This document shows, piece by piece, positions 23,601 through 33,942 of a stretch of DNA of 64,000 nucleotides. The position numbers and the translations under genes were made by a program. The notes beneath the pieces are model-generated. The model was not told the DNA's origin, did no database searches, and saw only the letters and a list, made by a program, of their open reading frames with translations. The stretch lies in contig NW_027325120.1 in the NCBI RefSeq assembly GCF_028372415.1, positions 67,501 through 131,500 on the forward strand. The letters are read 5' to 3'. The DNA comes from Notamacropus eugenii (Eukaryota > Chordata > Mammalia > Diprotodontia > Macropodidae). Position 1 is the stretch's first letter; each line of letters starts with the position of its first letter.

Positions 23601-26555
23601 ATTCCAATTCTGATTTCTCATTCTAAATTCCAATTTTAAAGTCCTATTCCTCACTTCCCATTTCAGTTCCATAATAAATTTCCGATTCCAAATTACAGTT
23701 ATATCTTATTTATCCAAATTCTACTTTCAAATTCTTATTGAGAATTCATGTTTCACATTCCAATTCTATCTTCAAATATCAATACCAAAAGAAAACTGAA
23801 ATTGTACTTCCAAATCCCTTTTCCATACTCTTAACTTCAAATTCCAATTTCAAACTACTATATTGAAGTGTAATTCCAAAATATAGGCTCCCATTCCAAA
23901 TTTCACACTGCAATTAAATACTAACATTCTAATTCTAAATTTTACTCATAAAACTTCATCCCAAATTCTAATTTCAAATTTGTAGTCTAAATTCATGTTA
24001 CATATTCCAATTCAATGCTCAAAATTCAATACGAAGTTAAAACTGAAATTCTTCTTCTAAATTGCTGTTCATAGCCAATTCGACATTCCAGTTCTTAATT
24101 CCAATTCCACAATCCATTTCCACATTCCACTTCCAATATCCATTTCCACATTTCAAATCTAAATTCTCCTTTGAAACTCCAGTTCCTAATTCCAATTCTG
24201 AATTCTTATTACAAATACTAATTCCAAATTCCTATTCCAGATATCACATTTCAATAACATACTTAAATTCTGATTCCAAATTCTTATTGCTTTTTATAAA
24301 TACAAACTCTACTTTCAAATTACAATTGTAAATTCATGTTTCAAATTCCAATTCTAAACTCAAATTTCAATACCAAATGAAATGTGAAATTCCACTTCTG
24401 ATTTCCTTTTCTATCATCCAATTCCAAATTCCGATTTGAAATTACTATATCAAACCGTAATTTCAAAATCTAGGTCCTTCCTCCAAATTTCATATTACAA
24501 TAAAATAAGAACATTCTAATTCTAAATTTTAATCCTACAACTTTATCCCAAATTCTAATTTCAAATTGCTAGTCTATATTCATATTACATATTCCAATTA
24601 CATGCTCAAAATTCAATACCAAACTAAGATTGAAATTCTTCTTCGAAAGTGCTCTTTATAATCTAATTTGAAATTCCAATTCTGAATTCTAATGAGAAAT
24701 TCCAGTATAACATTCCAATTTCAAATTCCAGTTCTTAATTTAAAACCAAAATTAAAGTTCCACCTTACAATTCCAAATTCCAATTCAATTTTCTCGTTCC
24801 ATATTCCAATTCCAAATTCAAATTCTAAAGTCCACTTCGAAATTCCAGTTCCAAATTCAATTTTCATATTAAAATTCTAAATTCCACTTCCAAATTGCAA
24901 TTCCAAATTCCAATTCTGAATTCCCATTACAAATTCTAATTCCAACATCCTATTCCACATTTCATATTTCAATTCCATGCTAAAGTTTCGATTCCAACTT
25001 CCTATTATATCTTATTAATTCAAACTCTACTTTCAAATTCCAGTTGTGAATTCATGTTTCAAATTCCAAGTATATACTCAAATTTGAACACTCTATGAAA
25101 ACTGAAATTCCACTTCCAAATCCCTTTTCCATACTCAAACACCAAATTCCAATTTCAAACTACTATATCAAACTATAATACCAAAATATTGTTTCCCATT
25201 TCAAATTTCACATTAAAATTAAATACTAACATTCTAATTCCAAATTTCAGTCCCAAAACTTTATACCAAAATCTAACTTCAAATTTCTCTTCTAAATTTA
25301 TGTTGCAAATCGAGTGCCAGTCTCGAACTACAACACCAAATTTAAATTTCAATTCCACTTCCCAATTCCTCTGCCATAGTCTAATTAGAACATCCAATTC
25401 TTAATTCCATTTCCACATTCCAATTCTAAATTCCACTTCAAAATTTCAATTTCAAAATCCAATTAGAAATTCCAATTCTGATTTCTCATTCCAAACTCTA
25501 ATGCCAAAATCCTATTCCACATTTCACATTTCAATTCCATACCAAAATTCCGATTCCAAATTCCAATTATATCTTATCAATCCAACTTCTCCTTTCATAT
25601 TCCAGTTGTGAATTCATGTTTCAAATTCCAATTTTAAGACATATTTCAACATCAAATGAAAACTTAAATTCCACTTCCAAATTCTTTTTCCATAGTCTAC
25701 CTCCAAATTCCAATTTCAAACTACTTTATCAAGCTGCAATTCTAAAATATTGTTTCCCATGCCAAATTTCATCTTAAAATGAATACTAACATTTTAATTA
25801 CAAATTTTACTCCTAAAACTTTATCCCAATTTCTAATTGCAAATTCCTAGTCTAAATTCATCTTCTAATTTCAAGCTCAAAATTCAATGCCATATCAAAA
25901 TTGAAATTCCTCTTCCAAATTGCTCTTCCATAGACTAATTAAAAATTCCAGTTCTTCATTCCACTTCCAAATTCCAGTTCCACATTCCAATTCCAAATTC
26001 CAATTCTTAATTCCACTTCCAAATACCAGTTCCAAATTCTAGTTTCAACTTCCAAATCTAAATTCCAGTTCTAAATTCCACTTCCACATTCCAGTTCCAA
26101 ATTCCATTTCTAAAGTTCAGTTCCAAAGTCCATTTCTAAATTCCACTTCCAAATTCCAGTTCCAAGTTCCAATTCCGCATTCCAGATCCAAATTCCATTT
26201 CCAAAGTAAAGTTTCAAATTCCAATTCTATGTTTCATGTCCAAATTCTAATTCCACATTCCCATCCTAAATTCCACTTCCAAATTTAAGTTCCAAATTCC
26301 ATTTCCACATTTCAAATCTTAATTCCCTTTCCAAACTCCAGGTCCAAATTCCAATTCTGAATTCTTATTCCAAAATCTAATTAGAAATTCCTGTTCCACA
26401 TATCACATTTCAATAACATACTAAAATTCCGATTCCAAATTCCTGTTACATCTTATTACTCCAAACTTTACTTTCAAATTCCAATTTTAAATTCAAGTTT
26501 CAAATTCCAATTCTGCACTCACATTTGAACACCAAATGAAAACTGAAATTCCACT
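17690..26555 (+). repeat. AATTCC-type satellite, left block
   Basis: About 8.9 kb built of degenerate AATTCCAAATTCCAG-like short repeats (GGAATT on the minus strand). The plus strand is almost free of G: at 18,061-18,120 I count 19 C and 2 G. A box close to TTATATCTTATTAATCCAAA returns about 14 times (near 18,388, 19,098, 19,501, 20,075, 20,687, 21,300, 21,834, 22,493, 23,006, 23,699, 24,290, 25,006, 25,567 and 26,446), giving a higher-order period mostly of 500-720 bp. Almost every unit carries a form of ACTACTATATCAAACTG, a variant not seen in the right block. Long open frames here translate only the repeat (NWNLE-like or NSKFQF-like) and are not genes. Confidence 0.95.
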
Positions 26556-27978
26556 TCCAGCCATTTGACTCCAGCTCCAGCGTCACAAACTCACAAAATT
26601 TTGACCACAAAAAAAGTGAAAAATCACCCTGACATTTTCTCGAAGGAGTAAAGAATTCTCCCCAGCAGAAAGCGCACTCTCTTGAACCCAGGAAAAGTTA
26701 GCGAACTCCAAGGATGATGGAATTGGAGAAATGGGAGAGACGTAGAGACATGATTGTACATCTACAGATGGACTCTGTGGGGCATTCATGCACTCAGATG
26801 GTAGAGAAAATATATAACCTTAGTTTAAGTGACCTCGAATGTAATAACTTCAGGTATTTAAAAAGTTGATCCTGAATAAGGAAGCAGCCGCTTTACAAAA
26901 CTCCCAAAGGAGTGCATTCAGAGAAGAGGTCAGGAGCCCTTCTCTCAATACTATCAAGAACCAAGGACTTTTCACTATTCAGCCCCGCAACACTTTCGTT
27001 TTCGCATCTTCAGCTAACCACCCTGGCCTCGTGTTTGCATTCAGAGATCACTGTCTCTTTAGGATAGAATAGAACACAATAGCGCCACTGACTGAGGAAA
27101 GTTTGGCCAGAAGGGACCTCAGTGATTCTTTAGTGCAGGGCTGAAGAAGAAGCAGCCTTCAGGCCATACCAGGTGTTCTAACTCCTCTGCTGCATCTTCT
27201 CACTCCAGTCCCAGTTTGATAGAACAAATCCTTTCCTGAAATCGTTAAGGTTTGGTGGGATGATTTTTTTAGACGCAGAATAAAGGAGATAGATTTGATT
27301 CTCATTGCTTTTCGTAACCATACATCGCTTTATTGATCAACACGAGTTGCAATAAAGGCAAAATCACAGTTAGTGTCATGTGCAGTCATTTCCTTCCACA
27401 GTCAGCTTAGCCATCAGCATCATTGACAACTTTTATGTAGCTCCCATTCTTCACTTGGGCAGATAATGAAGAATCCAGGGCTCCGTCAAGGAGAGAAGGA
27501 AGAGCGTAGAGGCCCTGCCAAGGATAGCTTGGAGAGACTGCAGAAAAGGAGTCTGTCTGTGACATCAGAAAATCCTTTACGGCATTTTCCATACTCAGCA
27601 AAAATGCCCGCTTCTGCAAAGGGCGTGCTGCATCCAAAGCCTCTTTGTGAACTCCAGAGGAGGACACCATTTCCAGATGTAAAAGCTTTCAGGATCCTTA
27701 CATTTTCAGAAGAGGAAGGGAGGTTCCCACTTCTGCTGACTGAATCTTTCCAGATGCCCAACTCCCACTCTGCCCTCTCTCCCCCCATGCACTTCCCAGT
27801 GGTGTTTGACTGAGGTGAAGGTCTGGCTCCTCACAATTCAGCCAGAAGACAGTCCAAACGATCTTTGTTATCAGGCAAGTCCTTCGGGACCCTTCCACAC
27901 TGAACACTATTCATATCTGTGGACAGGATGAGGTGAATATTCCATGATTCAGAATCAAATGTTCCAACCATGGGCAAT

Positions 27979-28347
27979 TGTAAGGGGTACTGACCTCCAT
28001 GCCATCTGGGACGCCACACTGAGGAACATCAGGTAAACTGAGTCCAGAACAGGGAAGGGTGAACAAGATGGAGCTGGAAGGGACAGCCCCACCCCTGGTT
28101 TGTGTTTGTTACTATAGTTCCAGCTTGTGTTCATTACTATAGTTTCAGGTTTGTCTGTGTGTCTTACCATGGTTCATTGGGCTGGCTGGCAGAGATTATA
28201 TAACCAGAGTGCTTGCTTGAATAGAGTTGCTTCATAACCTGCTTTCCCGCCTCATTCTTCTACTCGCGAGCTCCACAGGAGGACGAGCAGCCTGCTGGCC
28301 AGGCAGAAGACTTGCTCCTCTCGGTGTGTTATGCCGTTACCGTAGCA
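27979..28347 (+). mobile_element. Solo LTR of an endogenous retrovirus-like element
   Basis: A 369-bp insertion absent from the paralogous copy at 17,400-17,560. It starts TGTAAGGGG and ends ACCGTAGCA, so it has the TG...CA ends of LTRs. It is flanked by GGCAAT (27,973-27,978) and GGCATT (28,348-28,353), a 6-bp target-site duplication with one mismatch. A TATA-like box, GATTATATAACC, lies near 28,194-28,205, in the place expected for a U3 promoter on the plus strand. No internal retroviral sequence accompanies it. Confidence 0.85.
28194..28205 (+). promoter_or_regulatory. LTR TATA box
   Basis: GATTATATAACC lies about 215 bp into the 369-bp LTR. This fits the usual placement of the core promoter before the R region. 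Activity is unknown. Confidence 0.5.
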
Positions 28348-29247
28348 GGCATTCCCCTGAGGGTTTCTCTCAGGCCTGGGATGGGGACTGTGGGCCAGGA
28401 AGGGGAACCAACTGTGGGTATGAAAGCACTGAGTCCTCTCTGCTTCAAAATGTCCGCCGTGTTCTGGAGAGTTTGCAAGGGCACCTTGTCCAAATTCTCC
28501 TCTACTTCTTTCTTTCCGTGTTCCAAAACTATTTCCATATAAGAAGTTCAACAAATTCATGTCAATTCATCAGTTTATGTACACACGCGGCTCCCTCGGC
28601 ATTTCTGTCAAAGGACTCCCAGCTCTGCAAGCGGGATCAAAGTAAGGCCATGGATGGGAAATGGGAGGAAAATACTAGCACGTATTCCGTTCAAAAAACC
28701 ACCTTATTAAACACGCATGCATTTTTTTCATGTGTCTATAAGGTTTATTCTTTCAATCAAGCCTTTGGCAGTGTTGGCTCCCCTTGTCCTAGTGTCTTCC
28801 ACAGAAATGTCTCAGCAGCCTGAAGCAGGACCCACCTTCATCAGCAGGATAGGAATTTTTGAAGACCAACCTTTCCACGTGAAGCACATCTCCAAAATCT
28901 CTTTCTTGATATACTGGCTTCAAAAGTTTCCCTTTTCTCACCAAGATCCAATCTTAGGAACGTTGTTCATTTGACATGGCAAGTGAATTCTTCACAATGG
29001 AGGGGAAAATCGTTTAGATTCTACAAAGGGCTAAATTAAAGTTTCTGGAAAGGAAAAGATCTTCTGGCAGTGTCAGGTGAAAGTGGATTTCCTTCTGGTA
29101 CAAGTAGGAGGCACTGCCGTTAAGAGGCAAAGGAGCTCTTATTTCTTTGAGCAATTTATTTATTTACCCAGTTATTTATGTATTTCTTTATTGTATCTTT
29201 CATTAAAATGCTTTTATTTTTTTAATATTTTATTTTAGGGGGAAGAG

Positions 29248-29259
29248 CCAAGATGGCGG
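29248..29259 (+). promoter_or_regulatory. YY1-like site at HAL1 5' end (first element)
   Basis: CCAAGATGGCGG lies about 10 bp from the element start. The same arrangement is found at the 5' end of human L1, where YY1 binds and sets the transcription start. Confidence 0.6.
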
Positions 29260-29908
29260 AGTAGAAAGATTCACATACGCTACCTCCCAACCCACAGCCC
29301 ATAAAATATCTGTAAAAAAGAACTCCCAGGAAATTCTGGAGCTACAGAAGCCACATAACAATGGAGCGGACGAGATTTCTGTTCCAGAGAGCCCTGAAAA
29401 AACTACGAAACGTCTGTCGCGCCCCAGACCCAGAGCAAAGCCCAGCCCTGCCTTGGCCGCACAGCGCTGAGAGGAGCAGATCCGAGCAGGCTTTAAGGAA
29501 GGAATCTGCAGTGGCTGCGCAGGTCCCTCTACCCACGGGCACCGGGGGTGAATGAGAGAGTCTTTTTGGCTTACTGGGAGGGGAGCGGAGTGTCTCCATA
29601 ACTCAGGCCCCCTCGGGAGGCAACAGGGGAGCCAGCAGCAGACTGGGGCTTCCAGAGCAGGCAGGAGCTCGGATCCATTGTTAAAGGTCTCCGCATACCC
29701 CCTGAGGGTACTGAGTCCCGTGTGGCGAACCTGCCCCTAACTGAGCACCTGAACTTAATCTCACACTGAATAGCAGCCCCACCCCTGCAGAAAGGCCTGA
29801 GGCTGGAAAGCAGCATTTGAATCTCAGACCCTAAGCACTGGCTGGGCAGATCTGCAGGTGAGTTGGGGGTGTAGAGGACATTCAGCAGTCAAGTCACTAG
29901 GTGGAAAA

Positions 29909-30471
29909 ATGCCCAGAAAAAGGAAAAAAAAATAAGACTATAGAAAGTTACTTTCTTGGTGAACAAGTATTTCCTCCCTTCCTTTCGGATGAGGAAGAAC
30001 AATGCCTACTATCAGGGAAAGACATAGAAATCAAGGATTCTGTATCCCAGCCCACTGAAAGGGATCAGGCCATGGAACAGCTCAAAAAAGCTTTTCAGAA
30101 TCAAGTTAGAGTGGTGGAGGAAAAACTGGGAAGAGAAAAGAGAGAAATGCAAGTCAAGTATGAAAAGCAGGTCAACACCTTGCTAAAGGAGACCCCAAAC
30201 AATGCTGAAGAAAATAACACCTTGAAAAATAGGCTAACTCAATTGGCAAAAGAGGTTCAGAGAGCCAATGAGGAGAAGATTGCTTTCAAGAGCAGAATTA
30301 GCCAAATGGAAAAGGAGGTTTAAAAGCTCACTGAAGAAAATAGTTCATTCAAAATTAGAATGGAACAGATGGAGGCTAATGACTTTATGAGAAACCAAGA
30401 AATCACAAAACAAAACAAAACAAATTAGAAAATGGAAGATAATGTGAAATATCTCATTGGAAAAACAACTG
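29909..30471 (+). pseudogene. HAL1/L1 ORF1 fragment (first element)
   Basis: Start of the L1 ORF1 protein, an RNA-binding coiled-coil chaperone that coats the element RNA. The ATG gives MPRKRKKK and then a stop, because an A-run is one base longer than in the other copies. The shifted frame is open to 30,323 with YFLGEQVFPPFLSDEEEQCL and coiled-coil heptads. A CAA-to-TAA stop follows at about 30,321. Sequence similarity runs to YLIGKTT at 30,471 and then ends at the junction with the second element. The RRM and C-terminal domains are missing. Confidence 0.85.
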
Positions 30472-30490
30472 GAGTTTCTCGGGGGCGGAG

Positions 30491-30502
30491 CCAAGATGGC
30501 AG
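30491..30502 (+). promoter_or_regulatory. YY1-like site at HAL1 5' end (second element)
   Basis: CCAAGATGGCAG, with one base changed from the GCGG form of the other two copies, starts 10 bp from the element start at 30,481. The GC-rich 5' UTR that follows is 673 bp long. Confidence 0.55.
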
Positions 30503-31153
30503 AGTAGAAAGACGCACATAAGCTACCTCCGAACCCACTGCCCATAAAATATCTGTAAAAAAAGGACCACCGGAGAATTCTGGAACAGCAGAAGCCACAG
30601 AACAATGGAGTGGAGGAGATTTCTTCTCCAGAGAGCCTGAAAACCTCTTGCAAAAAGTCCCTCTGGGCCCGGACCCAGAGGACAGCCCAACCCTGCCTTG
30701 TCAGAGTGGCGCGGAAAGGAGCGGATCCGAGTAGGCTTCAGGGAAGGAATCTCCAGCAGCCGCGCAGGTCCCCCACCCACAGGTGTCAAGGGCCAGTGAG
30801 ACGGTCTCTTTGGAGGGTCGAGAGGGGTGTCGGGTGCCCCCATAACTCAGGCCCCCTCGGGAGGCAGTAGCAGAGGCGGGAGCAGACCTGGGCTCCCCAA
30901 GCAGGCAGGAGTCTGGATCCATTGTCGAAGGTCTCTGCATAAACCCCCTGAGGAAACTGAGCCCTAGAGGCGGCCCTGCCCTGACCTGACCACCTGAACT
31001 TAATCTCACACTGAATAGTAGCCCTGGCCCCACCCAAAGCCCTGAGGCTTTGAAGCAGTATTTGAATCTCACACCCCAAGTACTGGCTGGGCGGATCTGG
31101 AGGCGAGCTGGGGGTGGAGAGGACACTCAGAAGTCAAGTCACTGGCTGGGAAA

Positions 31154-32242
31154 ATGCCCAGAAAAGGGAAAAAAAATAAGACTATAGAAGGTTACTTTCT
31201 TGGTGAACAGGCATTTCCTCCCTTCCTTTCTGATGAGGAAGAACAATGCTTACCATCAGGGGAAGACACAGAAGTCAAGGCTTCTGTATCCCAGCCCACT
31301 CAATGGGCTCAGGCCATGGAAGAGCTCAAAAAGGATTTTGAAAATCAAGTTAGAGAGGTGAAGGAAAAACTGGGCAGAGAAATGAGTGACATGAAAGCAA
31401 AGCTTGAAGAGCAAGTAAACACCCTGCTAAAGGAGACATAAAAAAATACTGAAGACAATAACACCTTGAAAAATAGGCTAACTCAATTGGCAAAAGAGGT
31501 TCAAACAGCCAAGGAGGAGAAGAATGCCTTGAAAAGCAGAATTAGCCAAATGGAAAAGGAGATTCAAAAGCTCACTGAAGAAAATAGTTCTTTCAAAATT
31601 AGAATGGAACAGATGGAAGCTAATGACTTTATGAGAAACCAAGAAATCATAAAACAAAACCAAAAGAATGAAAAAATGGAAGAGAATGTGAAATATCTCA
31701 TTGGAAAAACAACTGACCTGGAGAATAGATCCAGGAGAGACAATTTAAAAATTATGGGCCTACCTGAAAGCCATGATCAAAAAAAGAGCCTAGACATCAT
31801 CTTTCATGAAATTATCAAGGAATACTGCCCTGAGATTCTAGAACCAGAGGGCATAATAAGTACTCAAGGAATCCACAGACCACTACCTGAAAGAGATCCA
31901 AAAAGAGAAATTCCTAGGAACATTGTGGCCAAATTCCAGAGTTCCCAGGTCAAGGAGAAAATATTGCAAGCAGCCACAAAGAAACAATTCAAGTACTGTG
32001 GAAATACAATCAGGATAACACAAGATCTAGCAGCTTCTACATTAAGGGATCAAAGGGCATGGAATAGAATACTCCAGAAGTCAAAGGAACTAGGACTAAA
32101 ACCAAGAATCACCTACCCAGCAAAACTGAGTATAATTCTTCAGGGGGAAAATTGGTCTTTCAATGAAATCGAGGACTTTCAAGCATTCTTGATGAAAAGA
32201 ACAGAGCTGAAAAGAAAATTTGACATTCAAACACAAGAATGA
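31154..32242 (+). pseudogene. HAL1 ORF1, full length with one nonsense codon
   Basis: A 362-codon L1-type ORF1 frame that stays in register from MPRKGKKNKT to the stop at 32,242. Residues about 55-160 form a long E/K-rich coiled coil (KNRLTQLAKEVQ, SRISQMEKEIQKL) for trimerisation. Residues about 175-260 are the RRM, with RRDNLKIMGLPE. Residues about 260-345 are the C-terminal domain, with PRITYPAKLSIILQ. A single stop (TAA at 31,439) replaces what is CAA in the copy at 53,337, a C-to-T change. Otherwise the frame is intact, so the element was coding when or shortly before it inserted. No ORF2 follows. Confidence 0.9.
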
Positions 32243-32379
32243 AGAGAAGCATGAAAAAAGTGAATAGCAAAGAGAAGTCATAAGGGACGTTACTAAAGTT
32301 GACCTTTTTACATTCCTACATTGAAAGACAATATTTGTAACTCATGAAACTATTCAGTATCTGGGTACTGGGTGGGATT

Positions 32380-32410
32380 ACACACACGCACACACACGCA
32401 CACATACATA
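32380..32410 (+). repeat. CA-rich microsatellite in HAL1 3' region
   Basis: Imperfect (CA)n with cacgca interruptions. The same position in the other HAL1 copy (54,274-54,309) also has it, so it belongs to the family sequence. Confidence 0.85.
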
Positions 32411-33271
32411 GAGACAGAGTGCACAGAGTGAACTGAAGAGGATGGGATCATACCTTAAAAAAATGAAATCAAGCAGTGAGAGAGAAATATATTGGGAGGA
32501 GAAATGGAGAAATGGAATGGGGCAAATTATCTCTCATAAAAGAGGCAAGCAAGAGACTTATTAGTGGAGGGATAAAGAGGGGAGGGGAGAGAAAAACATG
32601 AAGTTTACTCTCATCACATTCCACTAAAGGAAGGAATAAAATGCACACTCACTTTGGTATGAAAACCTATCTTACAATACAGGAAAGTGGGGAAGAAGGG
32701 GATAAGCAGGGTGGGCGGGAAGGATGGAAGGGAGGGCATTGGGAGGAGGGAGCAACCTGAGGTCAACACTCATGGGGAGGATCAGGATCCAAAGAGAGAA
32801 TAGAAGCAATGGGGGGCAGGATAGGATGGAGGGAAATATAGTTAGTCTTACACAACATGACTATTATGTAAGTCATTTGCAAAACTACAAAGCTTTGGCC
32901 TATATTGAATTGCTTGCTTTCCAACGGGAATGGGTGGGGAGGGAGGGATGAAGGGAAGTTGGAACTCAAAGTTTTAAGAAGAACTGTCGAGTACTGTTCT
33001 TGCTACTAGAAAATAAGAAATACAGGTAAAGGGGTATAGAAAGTTATTTGGCCCTACAGGACAAAAGAGAAAAAGGGAACAAGGGGAGAGAGGGCTGACA
33101 GAAGAGAGGGCAGATGGGTGATAAGGGCAATTAGAATGCTTGGTGTTTTGGGGTGGAGGAGGGGACAAATGGGGAGAAAATTTGGAACCCAAAATTTTGT
33201 GAAAATGAATGTTACAAGTTAAATAAAGACGTTTAAGAAAAAGAAAAAGAAATAAAAAATATTTAATTTTA

Positions 33272-33400
33272 AATGTTTCATCTTTTTTATTGTTAATGTA
33301 ATCGATCGGAACTTATTTATTTATTCCTTTCCTCTGTATCTCCAAATTCTCGAGAGCACAGAATTGGACCTTAGAGCCAAACATGCCCACATACTTTTTT
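33272..33400. other. Island remainder after HAL1
   Basis: 'aatgtttcatcttttttatt' and 'taatcgatcgg' match 'gatgttttatctcttttttt' and 'taatcgaccac' at 15,545-15,585, so the interrupted TRIM unit resumes for about 60 bp. Beyond about 33,330 the paralogy is no longer visible. Confidence 0.6.
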
Positions 33401-33533
33401 TTATCCTTTCGCCTTCCAAGATAACTGATAAGAGTTTGGCGCAGGTGCAGGGGCAGCAACCAAGTGGCTGAGGTGTATGGGCAGAGCCACCAAAGCCTTC
33501 ACCCCAGGTAAGTGGTGAATGCTTGAGTGATCC

Positions 33534-33905
33534 TCATTCTGAATCGAAGTCCTGGGAGTTGTCGTACTCAAACTCATGGAGCACATCATAGGGATAGTTG
33601 TTCCATTTCCTTGGTCTAATGATACTTCTTTCCTCTTCAGTAAAACTGCCATATTCTGCATCATACCCTCTGGTGCTCTCTGTGTTACTGGTTCCTTCTT
33701 CCTGCTCAGGGTACTCATTGCGCCAGTGATTCTCACTCTTTTCATCTTCTTCATCATTGTAATCTTCTTCCATTTCCTCTGCTTGATCATCTGCTTCCAG
33801 CTCGTAGTCCTCACTGTGGGGCTGTCCAGAGAGTTTGCTTTCAGTCGATCCGGGCACAGATGTCTCCAGGGCCTTAAGGTCATAAACATAGTCTTCATAT
33901 TCCAT
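33534..33905 (-). CDS. Unidentified acidic ORF, probable retrocopy fragment
   Basis: I do not recognise this protein. The minus-strand frame from the ATG at 33,905 encodes 123 residues. It is very acidic and rich in Tyr, Asp and Glu: EYEDYVYDLKALE near the start, an EEMEEDYNDEEDEK stretch in the middle, and YDVLHEFEYDNSQDFDSE at the end. It has no transmembrane segment or known domain motif. Codon content is normal, unlike the satellite around it. A stop lies two codons upstream of the ATG. Past the ORF, non-coding sequence runs to an A-rich stretch (GGATAAAAAAAAG, plus-strand complement at 33,393-33,405). It could be the 3' end of a processed gene copy, truncated at its 5' end where satellite begins at about 33,943. 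Function unknown. Confidence 0.4.
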   Translation of the reverse strand: MEYEDYVYDLKALETSVPGSTESKLSGQPHSEDYELEADDQAEEMEEDYNDEEDEKSENHWRNEYPEQEEGTSNTESTRGYDAEYGSFTEEERSIIRPRKWNNYPYDVLHEFEYDNSQDFDSE

Positions 33906-33942
33906 GTCTCAGTGCTCTGTTCCTTTTCCACCCTTGCAGATG

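Larger units (their letters stand above)
27400..28540 (-). pseudogene. TRIM PRY-SPRY exon remnant (island copy B), split by an LTR
   Basis: Minus-strand pieces from the same B30.2 family as 16,946-17,689. The upstream/PRY start (28,538-28,348) has EENLDKVPLQTLQNTADILK, then SWPTVPIPGLRETLRG. The PRY end (27,978-27,830) has LPDNKDRLDCLLAEL. The SPRY part (27,788-27,407) has WELGIWKDSVSRSGNLPSSS and VLLWSSQ. Frameshifts and a 369-bp LTR insertion inside the PRY coding sequence make it non-functional. Linker codons differ from copy A2, so both copies have decayed independently. Confidence 0.85.
26556..29237. repeat. TRIM-derived island inside the satellite (duplicate of 14,735-15,590 and 16,105-17,689)
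   Basis: It begins abruptly after satellite sequence at 'tttgactccagctccagcg', which aligns with 16,105 onward. It then follows the A2 copy through the SPRY/PRY pseudogene and the A1 copy through the flank, so here the two halves are continuous. It shows the original order of the TRIM unit. It is interrupted by a solo LTR at 27,979-28,347 and ends at the HAL1 insertion at 29,238, with about 60 bp more of the unit resuming at 33,272. Confidence 0.85.
29238..33257 (+). mobile_element. Composite HAL1-HAL1 (half-L1) insertion
   Basis: Two HAL1 5' regions lie in tandem. A first element (29,238 to about 30,471) is cut inside ORF1. A second, complete one (30,481-33,257) follows, with 5' UTR, ORF1, L1 intergenic-like 3' sequence, the ending 'aagttaaataaag' and an A-rich tail. 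HAL1 are L1-derived elements that keep ORF1 but lack ORF2 and must borrow reverse transcriptase. The outer ends are flanked by AATATTTTATTTTA (29,224-29,237) and AATATTTAATTTTA (33,258-33,271), a 14-bp target-site duplication with one mismatch. The paralogous site at 15,500-15,560 lacks the insertion. The first element does not resume after the second, so the pair seems to have inserted as one chimeric copy. Confidence 0.9.

Noticed and set aside
28227..28823. 198-codon plus-strand frame
   Set aside because: It crosses the solo LTR end and the antisense strand of the TRIM pseudogene, so it is a chance frame.
30701..31126. Minus-strand frames of 97-157 codons antisense to HAL1 5' UTRs (also 52,364-52,976)
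   Set aside because: They are GC-rich antisense of the HAL1 leader, present because the leader lacks stops on that strand. They are not genes.
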